A stretch of 64,000 bases of DNA. It comes from Phycomyces blakesleeanus NRRL 1555(-) (Eukaryota > Mucoromycota > Mucoromycetes > Mucorales > Phycomycetaceae). A program made the translations under genes and the position numbers. Under the pieces are notes generated by a model that saw only the letters and a list, made by a program, of their open reading frames with translations, ran no database searches and was not told where the DNA came from. Below, piece after piece: positions 15,008 to 25,430 of the stretch. Position 1 is the first letter of the stretch; every line of letters starts with the position of its first letter. The stretch is from positions 186,001-250,000 of the forward strand of contig NW_017265143.1 in NCBI RefSeq assembly GCF_001638985.1, in the 5' to 3' direction.

Positions 15008-15336
15008 ATGCTTCGTAACATCGGTGACGCTTTCTACAGAACCTTCGAGGGACCCAAGAACGGACAGGTAAGAAAGAAGAAAAAGAAAAGAAAACCATTT
15101 AAGTATCAATATTAATATTCTTATCAATATAATTGCCATTATATGCACAATAGGTTCAAATCGATGATGATTCAATCAACAAGGAGGCCAGCGTCCAAAA
15201 GGTTGGTACTGATGAAATGACCGAAAAGATCAAGGCCCAGGGAAACACTGGATCAGCTGGAACAATGTCTGACAAGGCACAGAAAGATACCGAGAATCGA
15301 TCCGATCGCTTTGACACAAAGCAGCCCGTACAATAA
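15008..15336 (+). CDS. Small hydrophilic protein, unknown (80 aa)
   Basis: Two exons, 15008-15067 and 15154-15336, joined by an 86-nt GT-AG intron at phase 0. The start MLRNIGDAFYRTFEGPKNGQ is followed by a charged, glycine/serine-rich tail (DKAQKDTENRSDRFDTKQPV) with no hydrophobic core, so it is probably disordered. Codons are C-ending and much less AT-rich than the surroundings (AAG, ATC, GAC, ACC), and a TATA box lies upstream, which suggests high expression. I recognise no family. The composition recalls stress or spore hydrophilic proteins, but that is only a guess. Confidence 0.7.
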
Positions 15337-15933
15337 TAATCTCTCGCCAAACCAAACCAACAACCTTTCTTCCTTTCAATAACTCACCCTTACCCTTTCT
15401 TCTTTGTGTAAATACAATTAAAATATGTGTATATTAGTGCACATAAATTATCTTCAAAAGCATTTCGTTTAAAGAAATGTTTGTAAAATAATAATAATAA
15501 ATAAACAAACTCCAAAAAACAAATGTCTGATAATCAAGTGTTAAAGCAATCATATCTACACTGAACTTTCTTAATGTTCTCTTAACGCTTTGTTTTACAT
15601 ACACACAGACACACACATACATACATGTATACATATATATATGAGCGTAAGTGTTCGTATGCGCACAATTAAAAGCTATTAGTTTCTTCTACTAAAGGAT
15701 TTCTAAGGTGGTTAAGTTTGTTCTTGTAATGTATATATAAATGTATATAAGCCAACGTTCAAATCAATTGTTAACAGAAAAAAAAGCTCTTAGTGAAAAG
15801 GATATTTGTAAAAAATTAATTGTAATGTTAAGCTGTCGTGACTTTATTTAAGCTCTTGCTTATTTTCTCTCTTATTATTATTATTATTATTATTGTATAC
15901 ACTCACACTAATACTTACACATTTACATACACA

Positions 15934-17817
15934 ATGATGAAACGAAAGTCTACAGCAAATTCTACTACAACCAGTAATAGTAGCAGTATACCCAATAAAC
16001 GACCAGCGACTGAGATTACACCCAGATCTACTCCTAATCCAGAATGGACCAAAACATTCACTGCTGGTCGAGAAGCATTCAAAAATAAGCAATACAAAGA
16101 AGCGTGCGATTCTTTTACTCGTGCCCTTGATTTCGATTGCAACAGATTAGAGGTGCTTGATTGCCGTGGAGTAACCTATACACTTTTGAATGATCAGGAT
16201 CTGGCAGCAACAGACTTTATGGCAATGATTAAAATTTCGCCTAATAGATCTAGAGGATACTTACGTCTTGGCAAGCAGCTCGTAGAGAGGAATATGCTTG
16301 ACCAGGCTGTAAAGGTGTACGAGCGCGCCAGTGCCAAGGTTGATCAATCGGATACACACTACGAAACTTTAATGAAAGCACTTTTAAAGACACGAATTGT
16401 GCGCGATGATAAGAAAAATGCGCGTGATTTTATGAAAATATTACCCTTTGAAATTGTTTGTCAAATACTTTCCTATCTTCCATTCACTCAAAAAGTTCGT
16501 TGTATGCGTGTCTGTAAGACATGGCATGGATTTGGTTTAAATTGGTCCGGCATGTGGAGTGATTTGGATTTTGGTCGTCGACTGGTTCCCAGTGCCACGT
16601 TGGTAAAGTACTTTTCATACGCCACCGGAAGACATATAAGAAAGCTATCGATTAAAGACAAACAAAGCAAGATTGAAAAGGTTTTTAAGCTGCTTATTCA
16701 CTATGATGCTCATTACATAGAGTCACTTTGTAAGTTTTGAGTGAATTAGTATTTATGAACCGAAATTTATTTATACTTATACTAATATTTTTTTTTGGGT
16801 TTGTCAGCACTTTCCGGGAGTGAGATTCCTGGTATTCATCTTTTACGGATGCTACGGCTCGTAGGGAAGAATCTTACTCACTTGCGGTTAGACTCGTGTC
16901 AGATGCACATTGAGGATCTATTCAATAATACGCTCAGTAATTGCCGTCACCTCACACATCTATCTTATTTTGGATACGATGAAAATGTCTCTGGAGAAAT
17001 GCCAATATTTGACATACCATCTTCTCTGTCGCCTTTGAAGCACCTACAACTTGCATGCACTAAACCCGGAGACAACACGGGCGCACATATACATTCTATA
17101 TTGAGGATGTTCAGCGACCTTGAAGTGTTTATTCTTTACGGAAGTGAAGATAATATCAACAGGACTCTTCATACAGTGCAGACGACATGTCCACATTTGA
17201 GTGTGTTTCAATTCAAACGTCGATGGGATAGACGGTTGCTTGCTTGGAGGGCGATAGACATGAACATGGCCACGGGAAAGGCCACAGGAAAAAAGACAGG
17301 AGGAATGAAAGAAATATCGCTCATTGGAGCACATGAGTTACGAGACAGTGGGATCATACCACTTATTCAAATACACACGGACACACTCGAGACTTTGGAA
17401 ATTGCAGGGTGTGGTAATAATACAAACCAAGTGTTTTCAATGCTCATTTCTCCTGGTCTTCCACAACTCCGCAAACTCAACCTGAACAGCTGTCTTGCAC
17501 TCGGTGAATCTGATTTGAGGGACTTGATACAAAAGTGTGTTCTATTGGAGGACTTAGAACTGGCGATGGTGTCTGCAGTGACTGATTCGGTACTTGAGTG
17601 TGTGGCAGTACACCCTGTTATCAACAAGATTGACATCTCCAGCTGTGTGAATGTGACAGGGTCGGGTGTACGGCAGATTGTGGACATTAAAGGGGGGGAT
17701 GTGTTGAAGAAATTAAGAGTAGTGGATTGTAGGGGTGTTAGTTGGGATGAAATTGAATATGCTTCAACTGTAGTGAAACCAAATGTGCTTGAATACAGGC
17801 AAATAATCTCAAAATAA
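15934..17817 (+). CDS. TPR / F-box / LRR protein, Pof3/Dia2-like
   Basis: Two exons, 15934-16729 and 16808-17817 (phase 1, GT-AG), giving 601 aa. I start at the ATG at 15934 (MMKRKSTAN). The longer frame upstream is a leader of Ile and Tyr/Thr repeats. Order: Ser/Thr-rich N terminus; TPR motifs about 32-140 (AGREAFKNKQYKEACDSFTR, LEVLDCRGVTYTLLNDQDLA, YLRLGKQLVERNMLDQAVKV); F-box about 168-210 (MKILPFEIVCQILSYLPF, MRVCKTWHGF); then a leucine-rich repeat array (LTHLRLDSCQM, LRKLNLNSCLALGESDLR, LEDLELAMVSAVTD, INKIDISSCVNVTG). TPR-F-box-LRR is the layout of fission-yeast Pof3 and budding-yeast Dia2, SCF substrate receptors for replication-linked ubiquitination. The architecture supports that assignment, but orthology is not proven. 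Confidence 0.85.
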
Positions 17818-19379
17818 AATATGCAGGCATACATATAAATAAATAAATCTTAGTGACTAGTGTGGCATTGGATTCACTAGTACAACCATCTGTGAGCCAG
17901 AAAAAAAAACAAGCTTGAAAGGGCTTACCGATGACACAAATATTGTGCATATTCCAAGGAATGGGAAGCCTCAAGAATACTAACCAAATGACTCGAATAT
18001 ATATCCGGTTCTCTTATTTATACAGTATCAATAACCAAAAGATCAATCCTTGTATTCTACCGGCATTCTATTCTCAGAGACCAAAATAAATATTTTAAAA
18101 AAAGGAACAGCCCCAAAAGGCACATATTGTACAAATAATAATAATAGGTTTTTTTGGGGGGCTTTGGTGGTCAAGATAATAGATAAACTTGACAGGGTCT
18201 CTCTGCGCCACTAGCCTATGAACCGAATGGTGGCAATTCAAGTAGTCATTTGTGGCGTATCTACTAGTTATAGAACGGATACCGAAAATATACCAGACAT
18301 CTTTCCGAAAATCTACATACACACATACATGTATATATATAACATATATACGTATATGTCTAAGCCTTGTTAAACAAACACACACAGGTACAACCATGTT
18401 AAAGTTTCTAGTAATTTAAACAATAGTCAATGAGTGAATGATAATCAGCAACAATAAAATAAATCGAGCCTATCTTCTTTTGGATAATACAATTCATAAA
18501 ATAAAAGCATTGTTTCAATACAAGATGAATTCAACAACATTTAATACAAACATCCAAACGTCAAGAATTGCTACACAAGCCATACAATTCTTATTGTATT
18601 TTATTGTATTTTATATAATCTTTTCTACTAATCTGTCTTTCTTGCTTTTCCCACCATTTATTTATTACAGTCAAATATTTGCTTATACAGCAGAATGGTA
18701 TATGGAATAGAATAGAAGCAGAATAAGCCTAATAATGATAATGATAATAATACTTGTGGTTAATTAATCATCCCTCTTCTTGTTATAGAAGCCACATACG
18801 CGTCTTCTCTCTCTCTTTTATTATTATTGCTTTTATCAGATCTTTTTTTGATCTAAGCAGAGTACAAAGTAACAAAAAGAGATAAACAATAGAAGCCATT
18901 GTCATATATATATATATATATATAGATATATAGATATATATACATGTTAATATGAAAATTGCCAACTATAGCACTGTGTTGAATTTATCTAATACTTTGA
19001 TTCTCTGATATACCTTGTCGATTAAGATCTTGAGATATCATGGCTTAGGCCAATCGTAATAATAGTGAAGATATCCATTATGAAATCATTCAATTGATGC
19101 TCAGAGCAAGTTTTCTCGGCTTAATGAATCAACAAGTCTGTTACACTTACCTCCAGATAAAGTTCAGTACATTTTTTTCTGGCCGCTAATGGCTTTACAG
19201 AGAAGTTCTCTTTATGTATGTATATAAATAAATAAAAGAGAGTTTAGTGGCTGGGCCTGCTATTTCGGTTCAAAAGGTACAGGGAACACAAACTAGGCGT
19301 GACCAGGAGAGAGCATTGATGTTTGATCTTCAGAAAACAATTAGAATCTCAGCATATCCAACCATATCTCATTCCGCTA
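17818..19379. other. Intergenic, no gene seen
   Basis: AT-rich with TA and GATA microsatellites (about 18325-18360, 18900-18945). Short ORFs are low-complexity. A transposon begins at 19380. Confidence 0.55.
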
Positions 19380-19440
19380 CAGTATTTTTACTTGGTTTTC
19401 GGACTTTTTCAAAAAAAAAAAAAATCGGACCAAGTCAATA

Positions 19441-20900
19441 GGGAGGTTTGCGCAAATTTTGTAACAAAATCAAAAAGGAATTTTTTTCGCCTAAAAAAGA
19501 GTAGTGTGTTTCATACTTTTAAAAAAGATTTTGTAAAAAGGGCACCTTTTCCAAAAAAAATTGGAAGCCCAATTTGGGTTTTCCAGAGCACTTTTGGCCA
19601 ATAATCTTCCATTATTTTAAACTGCTAAGCTAACGATATATTTAAAGGAAGATGCAGAAATAAAATATGTTAAAAATATACTTTTAAAGATGTAAATCTT
19701 ATATTAACATGACTTCTTCTATGTCATTCTTTAAAATTTAATTATTTGAATTATATATATATATTACGCACTCTATTACAGATTCTGAAATTAATAATAT
19801 AGCTTATGTCAATTGTTTGACCAAGCATTATCAAACTATTAACTCAACCATTAATACGAACCAATGTTTGTTGGTTTAGCTCCATTACATTTCCCGACCG
19901 TGACGTACACCCCGATATGAATATGAAGGTAAACCTTACAGACAGCCTGGCAGGACAGCCTGGACGGCCAGGATGGCCTGAAAGTATGCGATATCACTCA
20001 CAATAAGGAGTTTAATGGCTACACATATTTTTTTGGGTCGGGATCAGAATTTGCAGCAATCTTACGGTAACCACGTTTCCTGGTGGGGTACGATATTTCT
20101 ATCTAACCGGACTAATCAATTCTGACTATATGTCCGGAGACCGGCATCTTTATCTAATCCTTCAGGACAAAATGGTATGTCCTCAAAGAAATACAATATA
20201 TTCATTGTACGTATTAGCTTTACTACTTTGTACCTACACTTCGTGTCCATTAATCTTTCGCCAGGCATCTAACTTTCATTATCTTAAAAACCACAGCCTG
20301 TATTTGAGCAATTTAATAATAAGATGCTGTCTCATACGAAAAACAAATTCCGTATATTCAATTAGTAGCCCTGAATATAGACTTGTCAACAAAGAAATAA
20401 TAACTAATCAAAAATACACTATATCGGTAGCCAGTTATGCAAAGGACTATAAGGAGTTGTTGTCATTAGATTGTGACGCAATCTTGTTTGATATCTTACT
20501 ATTTATTGATCTGCTTACGCGTATCATGTCTTTGTCTCTCTTTCACCTACATATTACCAGAGTTCGACAGCACCAGCTGGTAAGTAACCCCCACCCGCCT
20601 CTTATTTTTTCTGAAAAGTACAAAAGAATGTCTTTATTCAAATATTCTGTATCCTTAGGAACCAGATAGACTTATTCCGTGCCAGCAAAAAGGCCACGAT
20701 TTGTAGTCCGGTAGAATAAAAATGTCGCCATCACCAAGAAATTCCGCCCCCCTAAACTTAGAGTACACGCTGTCCAGGCTGTCCTGCCAGGTTGTCCGTA
20801 AGGTTCCCCAAAATGAAGTTTCAGAAAATTGGTAAGACATTTCTTCTCATATTAGTACATTGGAAAAGAGATTGGTAAAACAAAATTGCACAAACCTCCC
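19441..20900. mobile_element. Nested TIR element B inside A, TA target
   Basis: The left end GGGAGGTTTGCGCAA at 19441 and the right end complement GGGAGGTTTGTGCAA ending at 20900 give a TIR of about 22 bp. TA lies at both outer sides (19439-19440, 20901-20902). It begins at the inner edge of element A's left TIR. Outside element C the interior is T-rich and noncoding. Confidence 0.75.
19932..20805. mobile_element. Innermost inverted-repeat element C
   Basis: 34-bp arms 19932-19965 and 20772-20805 differ at only two positions (AACCTTACRGACARCCTGG then CAGGACAGCCTGGAC). The interior of about 800 bp holds one 179-codon frame (20130-20669) with no recognised motif and composition typical of chance. 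The target duplication is not obvious. The arms are the youngest-looking of the three nested pairs. Confidence 0.7.
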
Positions 20901-21074
20901 TAATAATATCAGAAAGTTATTCTAATACTTGCATTGGTATGAAAAAAAGAGTCAGCTAATATAGACTAGAAATATTAATATGGTTACCGAATAGATTTTT
21001 CACCTCCTTCGAATGGCAACGATCAAGACGATCAAAAGGAGAATATTGAAAACTACTAACATCTTCTCACTACA

Positions 21075-22038
21075 ATGTTACCTTCCCAACCAGGTTATGA
21101 TGTATTTGGCAAGGAGATATTACGTGCATATGAAATCAAGGACATTGTCATCAAATCTCTCGTTAGAAACGGCATATTGGGCGATGACTACACTCTGGGA
21201 CCAACTGAACAGAGAGATGGCCGACACCTCGATATGCTTTACCTGCCTCTAGATAAATTTATAGAGAGCCTCGCTCCAGTAATTGTAGAGGTCCAAAAAA
21301 ATCGACAAGGATTTTATTGGTCGAGTGATCCGCTACTCTTTGAATGTATTCGATGCCACAGGTTCATACCCCATCTCGTTGTCATATCCAACGCGGGTTT
21401 TTCCAGTAAGCGATATCGCAATACGACATTCAACAAAGAGGAAAATGAGCCTTTCTACACCCACCCTTGCCAATCATGGGCAAAGAGTACCAAATTTTAT
21501 ACCCCGGAGTCTATTGCCATTCACATGGACAAAGAACCTTTAGATAAAATGATTGCTCTGTGCCATGTTTTTTATGCAGGAAAAGAATATTATGCTTCTC
21601 AAAAAGTATAATGATACTTCCATACAAGTTATTTACAAGGTCGCCCTTGACATTTACTCCATTGACACAGACAAAATAGCAAAGCTGTTCGCAGATACAC
21701 AGTCATTTTGCGATACCGTTGAGTGTCAATTTCAAAAGATTTTGAATGAAAACGATAGGAAACGACAATTAAAATATGCCAAAGATGTTGTACATTTTGT
21801 ACGCCAATTCAAACGTAAATGCTTACCATCAACGGATGAATGTGCAGTCACCTCTATTGAAAGTATCTGCGAACAACAAGAAAGTGAAGACTTAATTTTT
21901 GTTAAGGAGAAGAGAAGAATCAATGCTGGACGCTTCAACTGGAACAATTGCTACAGCGAGAGCAGGACTGAAGGTCTTTTCCAACGATATAGTAGCCATA
22001 CAACGCTACGAAAAGCATTTGAAAGAGAAACTCTATAA
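21075..22038 (+). pseudogene. PD-(D/E)XK nuclease-like gene, frameshifted, in element A
   Basis: Frame 1 runs 21075-21611 and frame 2 continues to 22038, overlapping at 21553-21611. Frame 1 carries LDMLYLPL (D53) and then PVIVEVQKN (E72, Q74), a D...E-x-Q arrangement as in PD-(D/E)XK (PDDEXK_2/Rpn-like) nuclease cores, then YTPESIAIHMDKEPLDKMIALCHVF. Frame 2 carries FMQEKNIMLLKKYND and IQVIYKVALDIYSID. Homology sense passes from one to the other at the six-T run 21568-21573, so a one-base indel there is the likely break. I saw no plausible intron. Position inside the TIRs suggests transposon cargo or an element-encoded helper. The nuclease call rests on motif pattern only. Confidence 0.5.
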
Positions 22039-22342
22039 TTCCCCATTTGACTAAGCTAATCTCTTTTTTTCTAACTAACGATTATGGTAATCAAACCTGT
22101 CTTCTTTTTTGATGACTTATATGAGCTTACATTATGTTTAAATATTTGGAGGACATGGGTATTTTTTCGAAATTTTTATCGTAAGCTTGTCAAAAAACAA
22201 AAATGACTTCGTCTTAAATAAAAATGATTTGTTCTGAAAATGAAATTTATTATGTCTAAAAATGAAAATGACTTTGTCCAAAATAAAATTGACTCGGTCC
22301 GATTTTTTTTTGAAAACGTCTGAAAATTAAGTAAAAACACTG

Positions 22343-23417
22343 TACAGACAATAAAAATCAAAAATCAAGACACTGCCCAACAATTTTCCAAGACAGCCTA
22401 TACACCTTTTGATTTTAGGATTTTTTTTTTTAAAGAAAAAGGAACACCAATAAATAAATAAATAATTTTAATGTATCTTGTAATATAATGAAGTAGTAGC
22501 AATATTAATAGGAGATATGTATAGTAAAAGAAAGGGAGATAGATGATTATACAAAGCCAACTTCATTATAGTTGCCACTGAGAAAGTGGGCTCTGAACCA
22601 AGGTTTTGAGGCTCAGTGGGCTTGCGAACCACATATTTCCAAAAAAAAGGTCCACAATAGTGTGGCATTGCGTCGTAATATATCTTAGCCTTAAAGGCAT
22701 CCTACCCTCCCTAGTCTCCTTTACTCCTCCTCTCCTCTCCACCTTTGTCACAAAAATAAATAAATTAGAATACAATCCAATAAATCTCCATGGCTACAAA
22801 TACCCAAAGAGACAAATTCAATGTCAAATATGTATAGATATATGTATGTATATATATATATACACGTTTTTATATATCATTTTATATTTACATACTACAT
22901 TATAATATAAACACACCCTTTAATATTTACTTTTATTCACAATACATAATAGTAAATTTGGAATCTTTGTGTGTCGTAACTTTTACCACCTTTTATATAT
23001 TCAAACTGACAGCTTTTTAGTACAAATTTCCTTTTGGTGGTAGTACAAGAATAAAAGAAAGAGAGCAATTCAGATGAATGCATTATAATTATTTTATACA
23101 TTTACAGAACTTAAGGTTCTTATTGTTGTTACAAGAGTCAAGTATTTTTTTTTATGTATCTATTTTACCAATTTTGCGGGCCAAGCAAGAATTGAAACAC
23201 ATACGCACGTATCACACATAACACTCACATATACACACATTTTTTTTTTTTTGGTTGTTGCAGAGCAAGTTAGTATTATCTTTATCCCACACTGCGTTAA
23301 AGTTTAGAGGCTTAGGGTGGTACTAATAATAATTGAAATCCAACAAAGCCCTTTACATAGCTTTGCATTTTTGCTTCCAGCTCCCCATGGTTTTGACATT
23401 CCTCTCTCTTCATCCTA
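22343..23417. other. Upstream region of the first F-box gene
   Basis: AT-rich with two copies of a short motif with core GAGGCTYRGKG, at 22602-22620 and 23301-23320 (the latter 98 bp before the ATG of the F-box gene). No gene seen. Confidence 0.5.
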
Positions 23418-25430
23418 ATGTCATCTCGACTTCCATTCGAAATCCTTGCCACAATCGCAACCTACATCTCCCAGTCAGACAGACTTGCTTGCACAACCGT
23501 ATGCAAACACTGGAAATCCTCCTTTCAAGTCTCTCTTTGGCGCACATTGGACATTAATGAAAATCGAATAGAAGCTATTTGCAACAACTCATCCTCGACA
23601 GGGCAGCCAATCTATTCGATCAATGGCAACCGTGTCCAGACCTTACGATTCAGGAAATCTGTCGAGGCAACAGACGACCAGCTACACACCGTACAGCAGA
23701 CCTTTAAACAATTAAAACGCCTAGAGATCGAAGAACATGCGCTCAGCAAACACAATTTTGGACTAAAAGCTGATTGGAGTCTCTGGAGATCCCTGACAGC
23801 CCTCGACATGTACCTACCAGATCTGGACGACAAGATCAGAAAATACGAAATGTTCAAGATCCTGTCCTGTTTACCCTGTCTCACACGACTCGACATTGAG
23901 GCCAAACTCGAGGACACTCGCCCAAACTACACCTGGGAAGTCTTGGAAAATATTCACGCATATTTACCACGACTTGAATACCTACACACCAATCTACCCC
24001 TTGCCGCAATAACCAGTGCCGACATCAAGACAATCAACCATGTCACGCCTGCCAAAAACCTGAGTGTAATAAAGCTTCTGGATCACAACATGGATCTCGG
24101 ATGGTTATTTTATTTTTCGCTCAAGTATCCCAAGGTGCGCGTTTTCGAGTCAAGCATGGTATTCAGTAAAATCAACCGGATTGAAGATTCACCGAGTGAA
24201 GAGGTCATGTCGATTATTATGGCCGCTTCGTTCCAATTCCCTCACCTAAAGTCAGTAGTCATCAGCCACGAAGCAGTGGTTGGCTCCCAGCACACGGTGT
24301 TTTGGAAACTGCTCCACCAGCTCACAAGTTCACTGCGGTCATTGGATTACAGCTTGGATCTGGCGAGTTTTGGAAACGGGCTTTTTTCAGGTTTCCCAAG
24401 AGAATCCGTGCGGTTTTCGTCAACGACACTCGAAAGGCTCAGTCTGATCATCAATGCAAAACCCCATGTCATGAGCATCCTGCCGCTCAATTTTGGAAGC
24501 TGTTCTCGTTTAGTTGATCTAACGACCGAGGTGTCAAAGGGAATTATCGAGATTGATGTTCTCCTGGACAGTTGTACATCCCTAAAATCGATCCACATGC
24601 GAGACGAATTGATAACCCTGAGTCCGAAAGCATATGCAACCTCGACACCACATGGCTTACAGAAGATGGAGATCATCAATTCAAAGGTCGACTCACACGT
24701 ATTTAATTTCATTTCCTTGCGTTGCAGGCAATTAAGAGAGATGGCACTATGCTCTGTCAGAGTACCGGGATCTATTTCTCAAGAGACAGGGAATATGTGT
24801 ATCGATATGTCCTACACTCACTTTGAGGTTCTAAAGCTTCATGATGTCACATTCTATTGGCTGAGCGGTGAACTTGAAGCCGTCAATGATCGTGACGATG
24901 GTGATGATCAGAATCAAGAGGAGTCATCTAGCGGCAGCAGTAATGGAAATAGTGGTGATAGCAATAGTAATACCATTATTGATATTAGTGGTGGTGATCG
25001 AAGCATATTACGCCCTTATGAAATTTATACTATAAATCTGATTGCTATTGAACGACTCAACTCTGTATTAAGGCCCAGACATCTTGGGGCACCAAAGCCA
25101 CTCATACATGATGGCCAGGACCATGGAGTTTCGATCGACAAACGGGCGTGGTTCCATCACTACTGGGGAAATACCAACAAAGACCGACCAAGACAGGTGT
25201 GGATGCTAGGAAAACCTCAGGTGAAGCATGTCCAGGACTACTTTGAATCGTTTCAGACTTCCAGTGCGAATGATTATCTTTCAAATGAGAACCGATATCC
25301 GGTGGGCTTAGTTGTCAAGCGCTTCTGGAAACGCGACCTTCCACGAGGCTATGCCACACTGCGGTGCGGATACATCGGCAGATATGACATTGATGGTACA
25401 CATTTTGATCATGATGTGGATGTCTTATAA
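23418..25430 (+). CDS. F-box protein, paralog 1 (670 aa)
   Basis: A single-exon frame. The N-terminal F-box (about 3-45) reads LPFEILATIATYISQSDRLACTTVCKHWKSSF. A long leucine-rich, LRR-like solenoid follows (TALDMYLPDLDD, CLTRLDIEAKLED, LERLSLIINAK, CSRLVDLTTE). An acidic, Ser/Asn-rich low-complexity segment (about 490-520) precedes a conserved C-terminal block: KRAWFHHYWGNTNKD, VWMLGKPQ, YFESF, VVKRFWKRDLPRGYATL, RCGYIGRYDIDGTHFDHD. The block is shared with the gene at 32627, so the two are paralogs. F-box proteins usually recruit substrates to SCF ubiquitin ligases; the substrate is unknown. Higher GC and no intron contrast with the neighbouring genes. Confidence 0.9.
   Translation: MSSRLPFEILATIATYISQSDRLACTTVCKHWKSSFQVSLWRTLDINENRIEAICNNSSSTGQPIYSINGNRVQTLRFRKSVEATDDQLHTVQQTFKQLKRLEIEEHALSKHNFGLKADWSLWRSLTALDMYLPDLDDKIRKYEMFKILSCLPCLTRLDIEAKLEDTRPNYTWEVLENIHAYLPRLEYLHTNLPLAAITSADIKTINHVTPAKNLSVIKLLDHNMDLGWLFYFSLKYPKVRVFESSMVFSKINRIEDSPSEEVMSIIMAASFQFPHLKSVVISHEAVVGSQHTVFWKLLHQLTSSLRSLDYSLDLASFGNGLFSGFPRESVRFSSTTLERLSLIINAKPHVMSILPLNFGSCSRLVDLTTEVSKGIIEIDVLLDSCTSLKSIHMRDELITLSPKAYATSTPHGLQKMEIINSKVDSHVFNFISLRCRQLREMALCSVRVPGSISQETGNMCIDMSYTHFEVLKLHDVTFYWLSGELEAVNDRDDGDDQNQEESSSGSSNGNSGDSNSNTIIDISGGDRSILRPYEIYTINLIAIERLNSVLRPRHLGAPKPLIHDGQDHGVSIDKRAWFHHYWGNTNKDRPRQVWMLGKPQVKHVQDYFESFQTSSANDYLSNENRYPVGLVVKRFWKRDLPRGYATLRCGYIGRYDIDGTHFDHDVDVL

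Larger units (their letters stand above)
19380..22342. mobile_element. Outer TIR element A, Tc1/mariner-type ends, TA target
   Basis: Ends are inverted repeats of about 58 bp: left CAGTATTTTTACTT from 19380, right the complement (CAGTGTTTTTACTT) ending at 22342. Both carry the inner block ATCGGACC(A/G)AGTCAA. Each end is flanked by TA (19378-19379 and 22343-22344), the target duplication of Tc1/mariner-like transposons, and CAGT is a common tip of that superfamily. It contains two further nested elements and a PD-(D/E)XK-like gene. No DDE/D transposase was recognised, so it is probably non-autonomous. Confidence 0.8.

Noticed and set aside
15838..15933. Longer N terminus of the TPR/F-box gene starting at 15838
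   Set aside because: It encodes an Ile run and Thr/Tyr repeats from ATT and ACA microsatellites; the ATG at 15934 fits the conserved part and looks like a normal start.
20130..20669. 179-codon ORF inside element C as a transposase
   Set aside because: No DDE/D motif, no DNA-binding motif, composition like translated AT-rich DNA, and a low-complexity start.
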